31,990 bases of DNA from CAYLHX01 sp964383675. Its GTDB lineage: Bacteria; Patescibacteriota; Gracilibacteria; UBA1369; LOWO2-01-FULL-3. Under the pieces are notes generated by a model that saw only the letters and a list, made by a program, of their open reading frames with translations, did no database searches and was not told where the DNA came from. The DNA lies in assembly GCA_964383675.1 (NCBI GenBank), contig CAYLHX010000016.1, positions 1-31,990 of the forward strand, in the 5' to 3' direction. The position numbers and the translations under genes are program-made. Shown piece after piece: positions 7,328 through 15,713 of the stretch (within the stretch, counting starts at the first letter, position 1; each line of letters starts with the position of its first letter).

Positions 7328-7768
7328 ATGAAAGTCAAAATTAAGAGACTCGATACAGATTTACCGCTTCCGGTTTATGAAACTGCCGGGTCGGTGGGCT
7401 TCGATATAATGGCACGAGAAGATACTGAAGTTCCCGCCAAGGAGATTGCCATGATTCCCTCCAATTTGATCGTGGAGGTGCCCGCAGGCTATATGCTAAT
7501 TGTGGCCTCCAGAAGCAGTACTCCAAAGAAGCGCGGGCTCACTCCCCCGCACGGTTTTGGGATTATTGATCACGATTATTGCGGTCCGGAGGATGAAATT
7601 AAGGTTATGGTTTATAATTTCACCGAAGATCCGGTTGCAATTACGCGAGGTGAAAAAATCGCACAGGGGGTATTTGTGAAAATCGATAAGTTCGAGTGGC
7701 AGGAGGTGGAGAATATGGAAAGGCCTTCACGAGGAGGCTTTGGCAGTACAGGAGGTTATGAAAATTAG
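7328..7768 (+). CDS. dut: dUTP diphosphatase (trimeric dUTPase family)
   Basis: 146 residues. All five trimeric-dUTPase motifs can be placed: I 'AGSVGFDI' (20-27), II 'SRSSTPKKRGL' (61-71), III 'GIIDHDYCG' (78-86, with Asp81 the likely catalytic base), IV 'ITRGEKIAQGVF' (105-116) and V 'RPSRGGFGSTG' (132-142). The enzyme converts dUTP to dUMP and pyrophosphate, keeping uracil out of DNA and feeding dTMP synthesis. Motif II differs from the usual SRSGLA form by a short insertion, and the CG in motif III replaces the common RG. The ATG at 7328 is preferred to an in-frame TTG at 7292. A kinase-like gene for the next nucleotide step follows 17 nt later. Confidence 0.93.
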   Translation: MKVKIKRLDTDLPLPVYETAGSVGFDIMAREDTEVPAKEIAMIPSNLIVEVPAGYMLIVASRSSTPKKRGLTPPHGFGIIDHDYCGPEDEIKVMVYNFTEDPVAITRGEKIAQGVFVKIDKFEWQEVENMERPSRGGFGSTGGYEN

Positions 7769-7785
7769 TTTTTAATCTTGAAGTT

Positions 7786-8370
7786 TTGCAAGGAAAGCTG
7801 ATTACACTTTACGGGATTAACAATATTGGCAAGAGCACTCAGGCCAGACTTTTGATTGAGCGTCTGGAAAAGGAAGGTTATAAGGCAAAGTATGTAAAAT
7901 ATCCGGTTTATGATCTAATGCCCACCGGTCCTTTCTTGAACGGTGTTTTGAGGGGTACGGATGGACAAAAAGTCTCTGAGGATGAACTGCAGATGTGGTT
8001 TGTAATGAATCGATATCAGTTTGAGCCGACTTTAAAGAAGTATCTGGAAGAGGGATATATTGTAGTGGCGGAAGATTATGTCGGCACCGGCATTGCCTGG
8101 GGAGCGACAAAGGGGTTGGATGTTGAATGGTTGGAACAGCTGAATAAATTTTTGCTAAAAGAAGAGCTGGCGATTTTGTTTGAAGGCGAGAGAAAACTGG
8201 CTGCAAAAGAAGAAAACCACGTGCATGAACAGGACGATGAATTAGTTGAGCGCTGCGCTCAAGTTCACAGAGATTTGGCACGAAAATATGGCTGGGAAAG
8301 ATTGATCGTGCGTGGAAAAATTGAAAACACAGCAAACGACCTCTGGGAGATTGTTAAAAGGCATATTTAG
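7786..8370 (+). CDS. Thymidylate-kinase-like P-loop nucleotide kinase
   Basis: 194 residues from a TTG start; no ATG or GTG fits, and the P-loop follows at once. Walker A is 'GINNIGKST' (10-18). The length and layout match dTMP kinase: 'WFVMNRYQFEP' (71-81) aligns with the family helix normally reading FAADRxQ, and 'AEDYVGTGIAWG' (95-106) with the DRYxxSxxAYQ motif. The Arg of that DRY motif, which normally contacts the nucleotide, is replaced by Asp (EDY). The partner dut, 17 nt upstream, makes dUMP/dTMP metabolism likely, but substrate specificity may differ. A deoxynucleoside kinase relative is the main alternative. Confidence 0.78.
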   Translation: MQGKLITLYGINNIGKSTQARLLIERLEKEGYKAKYVKYPVYDLMPTGPFLNGVLRGTDGQKVSEDELQMWFVMNRYQFEPTLKKYLEEGYIVVAEDYVGTGIAWGATKGLDVEWLEQLNKFLLKEELAILFEGERKLAAKEENHVHEQDDELVERCAQVHRDLARKYGWERLIVRGKIENTANDLWEIVKRHI

Positions 8371-8399
8371 TTGACGCTAAGGCGCTGCGAATATATTAT
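8371..8399 (+). promoter_or_regulatory. Promoter for folD-purF-purD
   Basis: -35 TTGACG (8371-8376), a 17-nt spacer and -10 TATTAT (8394-8399). It begins immediately after the stop of the kinase-like gene and gives a leader of about 40 nt before the folD ATG. Confidence 0.5.
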
Positions 8400-8446
8400 T
8401 GAGTTGCCAGGTAGTCGCCGGGCGTTATTTTTTTCTTTCAAAAATC

Positions 8447-9301
8447 ATGCAATTGTTAGACGGCCGCAAGGTTGCCAAAAAGATTCTATTGGAACTCCGT
8501 GAGGATGTTAATAGGATGCATTTTGACCATATTCACCCAAAACTGGCGGTAATTCTGGTTGGCACAAATCCGGCTTCACTATCTTATATTACGCAAAAGC
8601 AGCGTGCCTGCAGTGATGTGGGAATTGAGTGGGAACAGTTTGATTTTGAAGAGTCGATTACTACGGAAGAGTTAATTGAAAAGATAAAAGAGTTGAATGA
8701 AGACACTTCGTTTCATGGTATTTTGGTTCAACTTCCATTGCCTCAACATGTTTATGCGCCGGAGGTAATTAAGGCGATTGACCCAAAGAAGGATGTAGAC
8801 GGGTTTACGGCTTATAATCTGGGAAAAATGTTTATTAGTAGCGAGTTTGAGCATTTGGCTCCTTGTACGCCGAAAGGTGTGATTCGCCTGCTGGAACATT
8901 ATGAGATCCCGGTTGAAGGGAAGGACGTGGTGATGGTTGGGCATAGCGCAATTGTTGGAAAGCCTTTGGCAACAATGTTGCTTAATCGAAATGCCACTGT
9001 AACGGTCTGTCATGTTCACACCAAAGATTTGGCGTCACATACCAAAAGGGCTGATATTTTGTGCGTAGCCGTTGGGAAAGAGAATTTAGTAACTGAAGAT
9101 ATGGTAAAAGAAGGTGTGGTAGTGATTGACATTGGCATTAACCGTACCGGTGATGGTAGAATTGTCGGGGATACGGATTTTGAGGCGATTTCCAAAAAAG
9201 CGAGTTACATTACACCTGTTCCGGGAGGCATTGGACCGATGACTGTGGCATCTTTAATGGAAAATACTGTTATGGCTGCTAAACGTATTCATAACTATTA
9301 A
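8447..9301 (+). CDS. folD: Bifunctional methylene-THF dehydrogenase / methenyl-THF cyclohydrolase FolD
   Basis: 284 residues. FolD interconverts 5,10-methylene-THF, methenyl-THF and 10-formyl-THF, the one-carbon donor for purine synthesis. The catalytic Tyr47 and Lys51 are in 'SYITQK'. Other signatures are 'GILVQLPLPQH', 'DPKKDVDGF' (about 111-119), 'PCTPKGVIRLL', the Rossmann segment 'GHSAIVGKPLATMLL', and 'PVPGGIGPMTVASLMENT' at the end. 'GHSAIVGKP' departs slightly from the usual GRSNIVGKP, in the nucleotide-binding loop. The ATG at 8447 is chosen because the 16 upstream in-frame residues are not family sequence and cover the leader. purF begins 5 nt after the stop, and the pairing is metabolically coherent. 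Confidence 0.97.
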   Translation: MQLLDGRKVAKKILLELREDVNRMHFDHIHPKLAVILVGTNPASLSYITQKQRACSDVGIEWEQFDFEESITTEELIEKIKELNEDTSFHGILVQLPLPQHVYAPEVIKAIDPKKDVDGFTAYNLGKMFISSEFEHLAPCTPKGVIRLLEHYEIPVEGKDVVMVGHSAIVGKPLATMLLNRNATVTVCHVHTKDLASHTKRADILCVAVGKENLVTEDMVKEGVVVIDIGINRTGDGRIVGDTDFEAISKKASYITPVPGGIGPMTVASLMENTVMAAKRIHNY

Positions 9302-9306
9302 AAAAT

Positions 9307-10809
9307 ATGTGTGGACTTATAGGCATTTACGGACATGATTTTATCGCCCAAGATCTGTACGATGGGCTGGTTACACTGCAACATCGCGGTCAGGATGCTG
9401 CAGGAATAGCCACTTATGACGGTAAGTTTCATATACGTAAAGATTACGGGTTGGTTAAAGACGTTTTTCACACACGCCATATGAGGCGTTTACAGGGGTA
9501 TGCCGGGGTTGGTCACACCAGATACGCTACCATCGGTACGGGTGATATTGAAGAGATTCAGCCTTTCCTTGGACCGGCACCTTTTGGCGTGGTTTTGGCG
9601 CATAATGGGAATTTGTTTAACTCCCACGAGTTGAAGAAAGAGTTGTTTGATAAAGATCACCGCATGGTTAATTCGGACAGTGACGGTGAAGTGCTTCTGA
9701 ATTTGTTCACTAAGGCCTTAACAAAGCAAAATGCGGACGTGCTTAAGCCTCAACACATCTGGAAGGCCGTGGAAAGCGTTTATAAGAGATCTAAGGGCGC
9801 GTATAGTGTGGTTTCTTATATTGGCAGGCAAGGGATGGTTGCCTTTAGAGATCCACATGGTATAAGGCCTTTGGTTTTCGGTAAAAGAACCGTGGGGTTA
9901 ACGACCGAGTATATTTTTGCCTCCGAGTCGGTAACTTTGGATATTTTGGGTTTTGAGCTTATTGGAGACGTTGGTGCCGGGGAGGCCGTGTTTATATCTG
10001 AGGGTGACCGTAAAGTTCATCGCAAAAAGATAGCCAACCAGACTCATACCCCCTGCGTTTTTGAATATGTTTATTTTGCCCGCCCGGATTCCATTATGAA
10101 TGGTATCTCGGTTTATAAATCTCGGCTAAGAATGGGGCGTAAGCTGGCACATAAGATTAAGAAGGCCAATCTGGATATTGACGTGGTAATGCCTGTTCCC
10201 GATTCGGCAAGAACGGCTGCTCTGGCGATAGCCGATGAATTAAACCTTAAATATCGTGAAGGATTAGTTAAAAATCGTTATATTGGTCGTACCTTTATTA
10301 TGCCCGGGCAGAAGATCAGAAAGAAATCAATTCGTTATAAGCTTAATCCGATGCCTCTGGAAATCAGTGGCAAGAAGATTTTGCTCATTGACGACAGTAT
10401 CGTTCGCGGCAATACCTCCAGACAAATTGTGGAGCTTGTGAAAAATGCCGGTGCCAAGAAGGTTTATTTTGCTTCCTATTCCCCACCGGTTGTTAGTCCG
10501 AATCTATATGGGATCGACATTCCTACTGATGAAGAACTTATCGCGGCCAACAATTCAATGGAGGAGATTCGAAAATCTATTGGTGCGGACGCTCTATTTT
10601 ACGGCGATCTGAAAGATATGTTTAAGGCCTGTATTGAGGGAAATCCGAAAGTAAAGGATCTGGATATGTCTTGTTTTGACGGTGTATATAAAACCGGTGA
10701 TATTGATGAGGATGTTCTGCGCAAGCAGGCTGAATCGAGGTCTAGCGAGCGAGGCTGTGGGATTTTGGAGAAGGAGCTGGAGGCCGACGCCCAACTTAAC
10801 CTTTTGTAA
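9307..10809 (+). CDS. purF: Amidophosphoribosyltransferase PurF
   Basis: 500 residues. It catalyses the first committed step of purine synthesis, PRPP plus glutamine to 5-phosphoribosylamine. The protein begins MCG, so Cys2 is the Ntn glutaminase nucleophile with no propeptide. 'LQHRGQDAAGIA', 'GVGHTRYATIG' and 'AHNGNL' define the glutaminase domain. The PRPP loop 'LLIDDSIVRGNTSRQ' is at about 358-372. The Cys ligands of the B. subtilis-type 4Fe-4S cluster are not all present: 'TPCVFEYVYFARPDS' keeps one, 'SPNLYGIDIP' has Asn, and 'MSCFDGVY' has one. This is therefore the E. coli-like cluster-free type. purD starts at the base after the stop. Confidence 0.97.
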   Translation: MCGLIGIYGHDFIAQDLYDGLVTLQHRGQDAAGIATYDGKFHIRKDYGLVKDVFHTRHMRRLQGYAGVGHTRYATIGTGDIEEIQPFLGPAPFGVVLAHNGNLFNSHELKKELFDKDHRMVNSDSDGEVLLNLFTKALTKQNADVLKPQHIWKAVESVYKRSKGAYSVVSYIGRQGMVAFRDPHGIRPLVFGKRTVGLTTEYIFASESVTLDILGFELIGDVGAGEAVFISEGDRKVHRKKIANQTHTPCVFEYVYFARPDSIMNGISVYKSRLRMGRKLAHKIKKANLDIDVVMPVPDSARTAALAIADELNLKYREGLVKNRYIGRTFIMPGQKIRKKSIRYKLNPMPLEISGKKILLIDDSIVRGNTSRQIVELVKNAGAKKVYFASYSPPVVSPNLYGIDIPTDEELIAANNSMEEIRKSIGADALFYGDLKDMFKACIEGNPKVKDLDMSCFDGVYKTGDIDEDVLRKQAESRSSERGCGILEKELEADAQLNLL

Positions 10810-12129
10810 ATGAAAAAAATTCTACTGGTGGGCAATGGTGCCAGGGAGCACGTAATTGCCGAAACGCTTAAAAGGAGTCGTCATGATGTTCAGTTGTTTG
10901 TGGTGGGAAAAGCGCTGAATCCCGGCCTATTGATGTTTGCTGAAGATTATTTATTGGCTGACGTTTGCGACCTTAAAGCTATTCGCGAGTATGCCATACA
11001 GATTCGTCCCGATTTTGCCGTTCTGGGACCGGAGGCGCCAATCGCCGCCGGTGTAGCCGATATGTTGCTGGAATTGGAGATACATAGTGCATCTCCCCTA
11101 CGCACCGTTGGACGATTGGAATCTTCCAAGTCTTTTACCCGCGATCTTGTATTGAAGTATGATATTCCCGGAAATCCCAAATTTAAGGTTTTCTTTGATG
11201 AAGGCGGTCTGGAGGAGTTTTTTCAGGAGTTGGGCGATGATTTTGTAGTAAAGGCGGACGGACTTAAAGGTGGAAAGGGTGTAATGGTTTCGGGAGATCA
11301 TTTGCACGGAATTGAGGAGGGTCTGGCCTACGCGCGCGAGTGCCTGGCAGAGGCGGATCGAGTGGTAGTTGAGGAAAAATTGATCGGTCAGGAGTTTAGT
11401 CTGATGAGCTTTTGTGATGGCAAACACACTGTGGAGATGCCGGCGGTACAGGATCACAAAAGAGCTTTTAATGGTGATAAAGGTCCCAATACCGGCGGGA
11501 TGGGGTCATATTCCTGCGCGGATCATTCACTCCCCTTCTTAAAGGCCAGTGACCTGGAGGAGGCTGCGGAGATTACCAGGCGCGTAGCTCACGCCTTGGT
11601 GGAAGAGACCGGCCAGTTTTTTAAAGGAGTGATGTATGGTGGCTTTATCGCAACCGCTAAGGGAGTTCGTTTAATTGAATATAATGCGCGTTTTGGCGAT
11701 CCTGAGGCAATGAATGTTTTGCCGCTTTTGAAAACGGATTTTGTGGATTTGTGTGAGGCCATTATTAATGGCGAACTTGATAAATTGAGGGTGGAGTTTG
11801 AGGCAAAGGCCACTGTTTGCCAATATGTAGTGCCGGAAGGTTATCCGGATGAATCGGTGAAAGGTGTAAAGGTTGAAATTAACGACTTTCCGGAAAATGA
11901 CGGACTAAAACTTTATTATGCCTCAGTGGATAGTAAGGAGGATGGACTTTATTTGGGAGGGTCGCGCGCGCTGGCTTTTGTAGGGCTTGCCGATGACCTG
12001 AATAAGGCGCGCGAGCTGGCAAATGCCGGTGTAAATTGCGTAAAAGGTCCGGTTTTTTATCGAACAGATATCGGGAACGAAGAGCTTTTGCAAAAGCGTG
12101 TCCAGATGATGAAGGATTTACGTGGTTGA
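10810..12129 (+). CDS. purD: Phosphoribosylamine-glycine ligase PurD
   Basis: 439 residues, typical. It joins glycine to 5-phosphoribosylamine using ATP, the step after PurF, and direct coupling helps because phosphoribosylamine is unstable. The N-terminal 'ILLVGNGAREHVIAE' is the PurD signature. The ATP-grasp core includes 'FVVKADGLKGGKGVMV' (about 146-161), 'GPNTGGMGSYS' and 'IEYNARFGDPEAMNVLPLL' (about 287-305). The start abuts the purF stop with no gap, implying translational coupling. The 3' end overlaps the convergent 605-aa gene by 12 bases and no terminator lies between them. Confidence 0.97.
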   Translation: MKKILLVGNGAREHVIAETLKRSRHDVQLFVVGKALNPGLLMFAEDYLLADVCDLKAIREYAIQIRPDFAVLGPEAPIAAGVADMLLELEIHSASPLRTVGRLESSKSFTRDLVLKYDIPGNPKFKVFFDEGGLEEFFQELGDDFVVKADGLKGGKGVMVSGDHLHGIEEGLAYARECLAEADRVVVEEKLIGQEFSLMSFCDGKHTVEMPAVQDHKRAFNGDKGPNTGGMGSYSCADHSLPFLKASDLEEAAEITRRVAHALVEETGQFFKGVMYGGFIATAKGVRLIEYNARFGDPEAMNVLPLLKTDFVDLCEAIINGELDKLRVEFEAKATVCQYVVPEGYPDESVKGVKVEINDFPENDGLKLYYASVDSKEDGLYLGGSRALAFVGLADDLNKARELANAGVNCVKGPVFYRTDIGNEELLQKRVQMMKDLRG

Positions 12130-13935
12130 ACCTGTTGAAACCTTGTCCAGATTTTTGGCTAAAGGAGCAAAGTCAACCGCATCAATCTCTCTTTTGATAG
12201 CTGCAAATAGTTTCTTGGTGTCGAACTCTTCACCTTCTGAAACCTTGAAGTGAGCATCCAGTCTGTCGAAGAGGCGGTAAACCGTAACGTAAGCATCGTA
12301 GTAGGTTTTGTCTTCCGGAGTATCCTTTTTTATTTGGACTTCTCCAGCCACCATGTGTTGGCGCAGCTTGTTGTACATAACTCTAAAGTCCGCTCTTAAC
12401 TTTGCCGGATCAACTTTGTCGGCTTGGGTTGAGACTTCACGATAGGTTTGTTGCAGCTCGGTGTAAGCCTGCTCCAGCTTAGTAATCAAATACATCTTTA
12501 AAAATTCTTTAGAGGCTTTTTGCTGATCCTGATGCTCAATGGCTGTTTTTACCTCATCTATTTTTTCTATGAACTTTTCAGCAAAACTCAGTTGAGGTTG
12601 ATAAGTTTGGTTCATGGTCAATGCTTTCAGGGCATTAAGATTGTGAATTATTCTGGCTCTCTCATCTTCCGATATCGCTTTTGAAGGATCTAATAATCTC
12701 AGCTGTTCGTGTAATTGCTCAACTTGCTGCTTGAATCTAAAAAGCGGTGCTCGTTGACTTTGCAAAAGCTCCTGCATGCGCAACTTGTCTTCACCTAAAA
12801 AGCCGGCGATGCGGGTAATACGGTGAAGACGCTTTCCCAACGTGCCGGGCCCGCGAATGCCGACTATTTTGGCCTGGACGGCTCCGGGGTTAAAGCGTTT
12901 ATCTTTATGAGCTCCGCTGGCATCTTTAACGGTCAAACATTCGGTAATTTTAGCCAGCATACGCTGTTTGTCCTGATCTCTAACAAATTTCAGGGACTCC
13001 ACGCAAGTGGCCAGCTCTCCCTGAATTCGCGTAAGCTCTTCAGGGTATTTTTTGACGTAATCCCAATCATCCAAATTATCACGGACCTCATTTAGAATGG
13101 CTAAAATGTGCATTAACTTTGCGACTTCCGCCTCATAGCCGGCCTCAACATGGAGTAAACGTCTATAGGCTCCCTGAAGGTCGGTCTTGAAGATGCGTTT
13201 TCGACTTTCAATTCTCTGCGTTCCAATGAGCTCTCCTTGATAGGGGCCATCACCTATTCTCATAAGCCTAAAATAGTACTGAGCCTCACGAGCTCTTGGT
13301 TGCATGCTGGCTCTAACTCCCAAGCCGTTTAGATTCGAATCATAAATTGATTCCAGATTTCTTAACATCTGCTTAATGAAAGGAATGGCTTTGGCGCGCA
13401 TTTCAAGCTGTGCTTCCTGGCTTAAGCCTTTCTCAGGGATGAACTGATCCAGGCCGAGGTTGTGAAGCAAGGTATTGGAAATGCGCCTGGGCTCAATAAT
13501 GATCGATTCAATGGCCATCTTTTCGTTTTCCGGATTTGCCAACCACTTGCGGTCAAATACCAGGCGCTCTGTAGGATGAGTAAGTACCTCCTGAATGGTT
13601 TTGAGCATAGTGCGAGGCGCAGCTCTAAACTCTTCGGTGGAACTACCCTGCTTTTCCCGCCAAAGCTCGTTGCCCATCATTTGAGATACTTTGGCTCCGA
13701 TGGAAATTCGAAACATTTCAACTCGACGAGCGGCCTCATTCATTTGTCGCACATAATCCGGATTTTCAGCAGCGGCATTTTCAGGTCCCGGGTAGGTGGC
13801 AAAGAGCCAATCGATCTCTCTTTTGGCACGAGGGTCTAGCCCGCCTTCACGGTGAGGATCGAAGGCCGGATTTTGTTCGCGATAGAGCTGGTGCTCTTCA
13901 AAGAACGCGGGGATCTCTCTTGCTTTTGCAGCCAT
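12118..13935 (-). CDS. Unknown 605-aa helical cytoplasmic protein
   Basis: I do not recognise this family. There is no signal peptide and no transmembrane segment. The sequence is rich in charged residues, Gln and Leu, and most of it looks alpha-helical. Likely coiled-coil stretches lie at about 390-440 ('RFKQQVEQLHEQLRLL') and 460-530 ('LITKLEQAYTELQQTYREV'). The N terminus (1-60) is Pro/Gly-containing and probably extended. The gene starts 41 nt after the TyrA-PheA stop on the same strand, so it may be the last gene of that operon. A -10-like TATAAA lies in the gap but no good -35. The end overlaps purD by 12 bases. A structural or scaffold role is possible but unsupported. Confidence 0.7.
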   Translation of the reverse strand: MAAKAREIPAFFEEHQLYREQNPAFDPHREGGLDPRAKREIDWLFATYPGPENAAAENPDYVRQMNEAARRVEMFRISIGAKVSQMMGNELWREKQGSSTEEFRAAPRTMLKTIQEVLTHPTERLVFDRKWLANPENEKMAIESIIIEPRRISNTLLHNLGLDQFIPEKGLSQEAQLEMRAKAIPFIKQMLRNLESIYDSNLNGLGVRASMQPRAREAQYYFRLMRIGDGPYQGELIGTQRIESRKRIFKTDLQGAYRRLLHVEAGYEAEVAKLMHILAILNEVRDNLDDWDYVKKYPEELTRIQGELATCVESLKFVRDQDKQRMLAKITECLTVKDASGAHKDKRFNPGAVQAKIVGIRGPGTLGKRLHRITRIAGFLGEDKLRMQELLQSQRAPLFRFKQQVEQLHEQLRLLDPSKAISEDERARIIHNLNALKALTMNQTYQPQLSFAEKFIEKIDEVKTAIEHQDQQKASKEFLKMYLITKLEQAYTELQQTYREVSTQADKVDPAKLRADFRVMYNKLRQHMVAGEVQIKKDTPEDKTYYDAYVTVYRLFDRLDAHFKVSEGEEFDTKKLFAAIKREIDAVDFAPLAKNLDKVSTGSTT

Positions 13936-13976
13936 GTTTAATTTAAAAGGGGTTTATACTAGGAGTTTTTGGAGTT

Positions 13977-15713
13977 TTACGCAAGATAATAACTGCCCAA
14001 TATTTTTAACTCAGCCACTTTTTGCTGAACTGTTTTAAGTGTTTTTGAAATCCGAGGATCTTTTATGTGTCCCTCAAAATCCAAGTAGAAGATGTAATCG
14101 CCGAAGTGAGCTTTTGTCGGACGTGACTCGATTTTGGTCATGTTGATTTTGGCATCGGCAAAATCTTTGAAGACGGTGAACAGACTACCCGGAGAGTCCG
14201 CCTTGAAGTAAAAGGCTACACTGGTTTTTGCCGGAGAGTTTTTGGTTGGCGGCGAACTTTTGGCTGTGCCAGTTGGCAACGTTGTTTTACCCTTTTGCAC
14301 CACGATAAAAATAGTACTGTTTTCACCTGAATCCTCAATGTTTTTAGCAAGTATTTTGAGTTTGGGATTGTCACAGGCTATCTCCGGAGCTATGGCGGCA
14401 GCAGTTTTATCCTGACTATCAAGCAAATGGCTAATGGCCTGAGCGGTTGAGGTTACCGATTGCAGTTCGGCCTTCAGAAAATGTTGCTTGAGATATTTTT
14501 TACATTGGCCCAAGGCCTGAGAATGGGAAATAATTTTTTTGATTTCCGATTTTTTAGTGCCGGAGAGCGTTACCATACAGTGATGAATTGGAATATTGAT
14601 TTCGTCAATTATCCGCACCTTGAAGGAAAAAAGAGCATCCAGGGTTTCGCGTACCGTGCCATGCAATTTATTTTCAATCGGGGCGAGCCCCAAAGCCACT
14701 TTACCCGATTCAACAAGGCTAAAAATCTCTTCGATATCTTTAGTGAAGTACTTTTTATGCTTTTGTTTGTCTTCTAAATATTTACTTGCACCAACATCGT
14801 AATGGGTGTTTTTAGGTCCTAAAACTGCAATGTCATTCTTTCCGGGTGCGGCTTTTTTTACCTCTGGTGTTGCCTTCTTTTGCTTCTTTTCGATCAATTT
14901 TTCAATAAGGTATGAGCTGTCCAGGTAGGCTTCCTGAGCATATTTACCCATAAATTTGCGGTTTTTCTCGAAGTAATTCTTGAAGGCTTTAAGATCCTTC
15001 TTCTTGTTGATTTTAATGAGTTCATCGACCGACTTTTGATAGTTTTTAAACAACTTGGCTGCCAAAGGGTTTTCCAGTTGGATGTTGCCGTAGAGGCCCG
15101 CATCCTGGTCCAGGATGCGGGCCGCCAATTGCACTTTAAGCTCCGAAGCTTTACCGGTATAGCTTAAAAGTTCCCGAACGGGCATGCGATTTCTTCTTAA
15201 AGCATCAGCAAAGGTGATCTCTGCGAAGTGAATAAGGGCCTGAGCCAGCCCCATTCGTTTGTCGTGGTCTTTGGCGCTCATTTTTAGGATATTCACTTCA
15301 TTATGGCGTAAGAAATCTTCCATCCATTTGGACCACTTACCCGATTTGCGTGTAGGACAAAGAATTACAGTTTGTCCCGGGATAGGGTTACTGTTACCGA
15401 ACATGGGGTGGATCCCCAGTACTTCGCATTTTCCTTTCAGCATTTCTTTAACTGCCGGGCTTTTCACCGATGTAAAATCCATGAGAGCGGACTCTCTAGA
15501 GATGCACGGCAAAACCTCACGAATAGTTTTTTCGGTATGGTCGATAGGCACCGAAACAATGGTAATGTCTGCCTCTTTGGCCAGCTCCTCATTGGTGAGC
15601 TTAGTTCCCAAATCGGAGATTAGGACTTTTAATCCATGCTCCTTAAAAAAGTCGGCAAATAGTTCTCCCATTCTGCCTTTACCGCCAATGATACCGATTA
15701 CCGGTTTATTCAT
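13977..15713 (-). CDS. TyrA-PheA fusion: prephenate dehydrogenase + prephenate dehydratase with ACT domain
   Basis: 578 residues with three parts. Residues 1-260 are an archaeal-style prephenate dehydrogenase: Rossmann 'GIIGGKGRMGELF' (7-19), 'MDFTSVKSP' (78-86), and 'GIHPMFG' (100-106) with the catalytic His. Residues 293-472 are a prephenate dehydratase: 'GPKNTHYDVGA', 'PIENKLHGTVRETLD', 'SHSQALGQCKKYL', 'STAQAI', 'NSTIF'. Residues 497-578 are an ACT regulatory domain with 'SPGSLFTVF' and the 'ESRP' motif, the usual Phe-binding signature. One protein would take prephenate to both the tyrosine and phenylalanine precursors. The dehydratase TRF motif reads TIF, losing the conserved Arg, and ENS reads ENK, so activity is uncertain. 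No chorismate mutase domain fits. The start overlaps the upstream gene by 8 bases. Confidence 0.9.
   Translation of the reverse strand: MNKPVIGIIGGKGRMGELFADFFKEHGLKVLISDLGTKLTNEELAKEADITIVSVPIDHTEKTIREVLPCISRESALMDFTSVKSPAVKEMLKGKCEVLGIHPMFGNSNPIPGQTVILCPTRKSGKWSKWMEDFLRHNEVNILKMSAKDHDKRMGLAQALIHFAEITFADALRRNRMPVRELLSYTGKASELKVQLAARILDQDAGLYGNIQLENPLAAKLFKNYQKSVDELIKINKKKDLKAFKNYFEKNRKFMGKYAQEAYLDSSYLIEKLIEKKQKKATPEVKKAAPGKNDIAVLGPKNTHYDVGASKYLEDKQKHKKYFTKDIEEIFSLVESGKVALGLAPIENKLHGTVRETLDALFSFKVRIIDEINIPIHHCMVTLSGTKKSEIKKIISHSQALGQCKKYLKQHFLKAELQSVTSTAQAISHLLDSQDKTAAAIAPEIACDNPKLKILAKNIEDSGENSTIFIVVQKGKTTLPTGTAKSSPPTKNSPAKTSVAFYFKADSPGSLFTVFKDFADAKINMTKIESRPTKAHFGDYIFYLDFEGHIKDPRISKTLKTVQQKVAELKILGSYYLA

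Noticed and set aside
7817..8335. A 172-codon minus-strand open frame opposite the kinase-like gene
   Set aside because: The sense frame has a P-loop and thymidylate-kinase layout; the antisense product is His/Pro-rich shadow sequence without domains.
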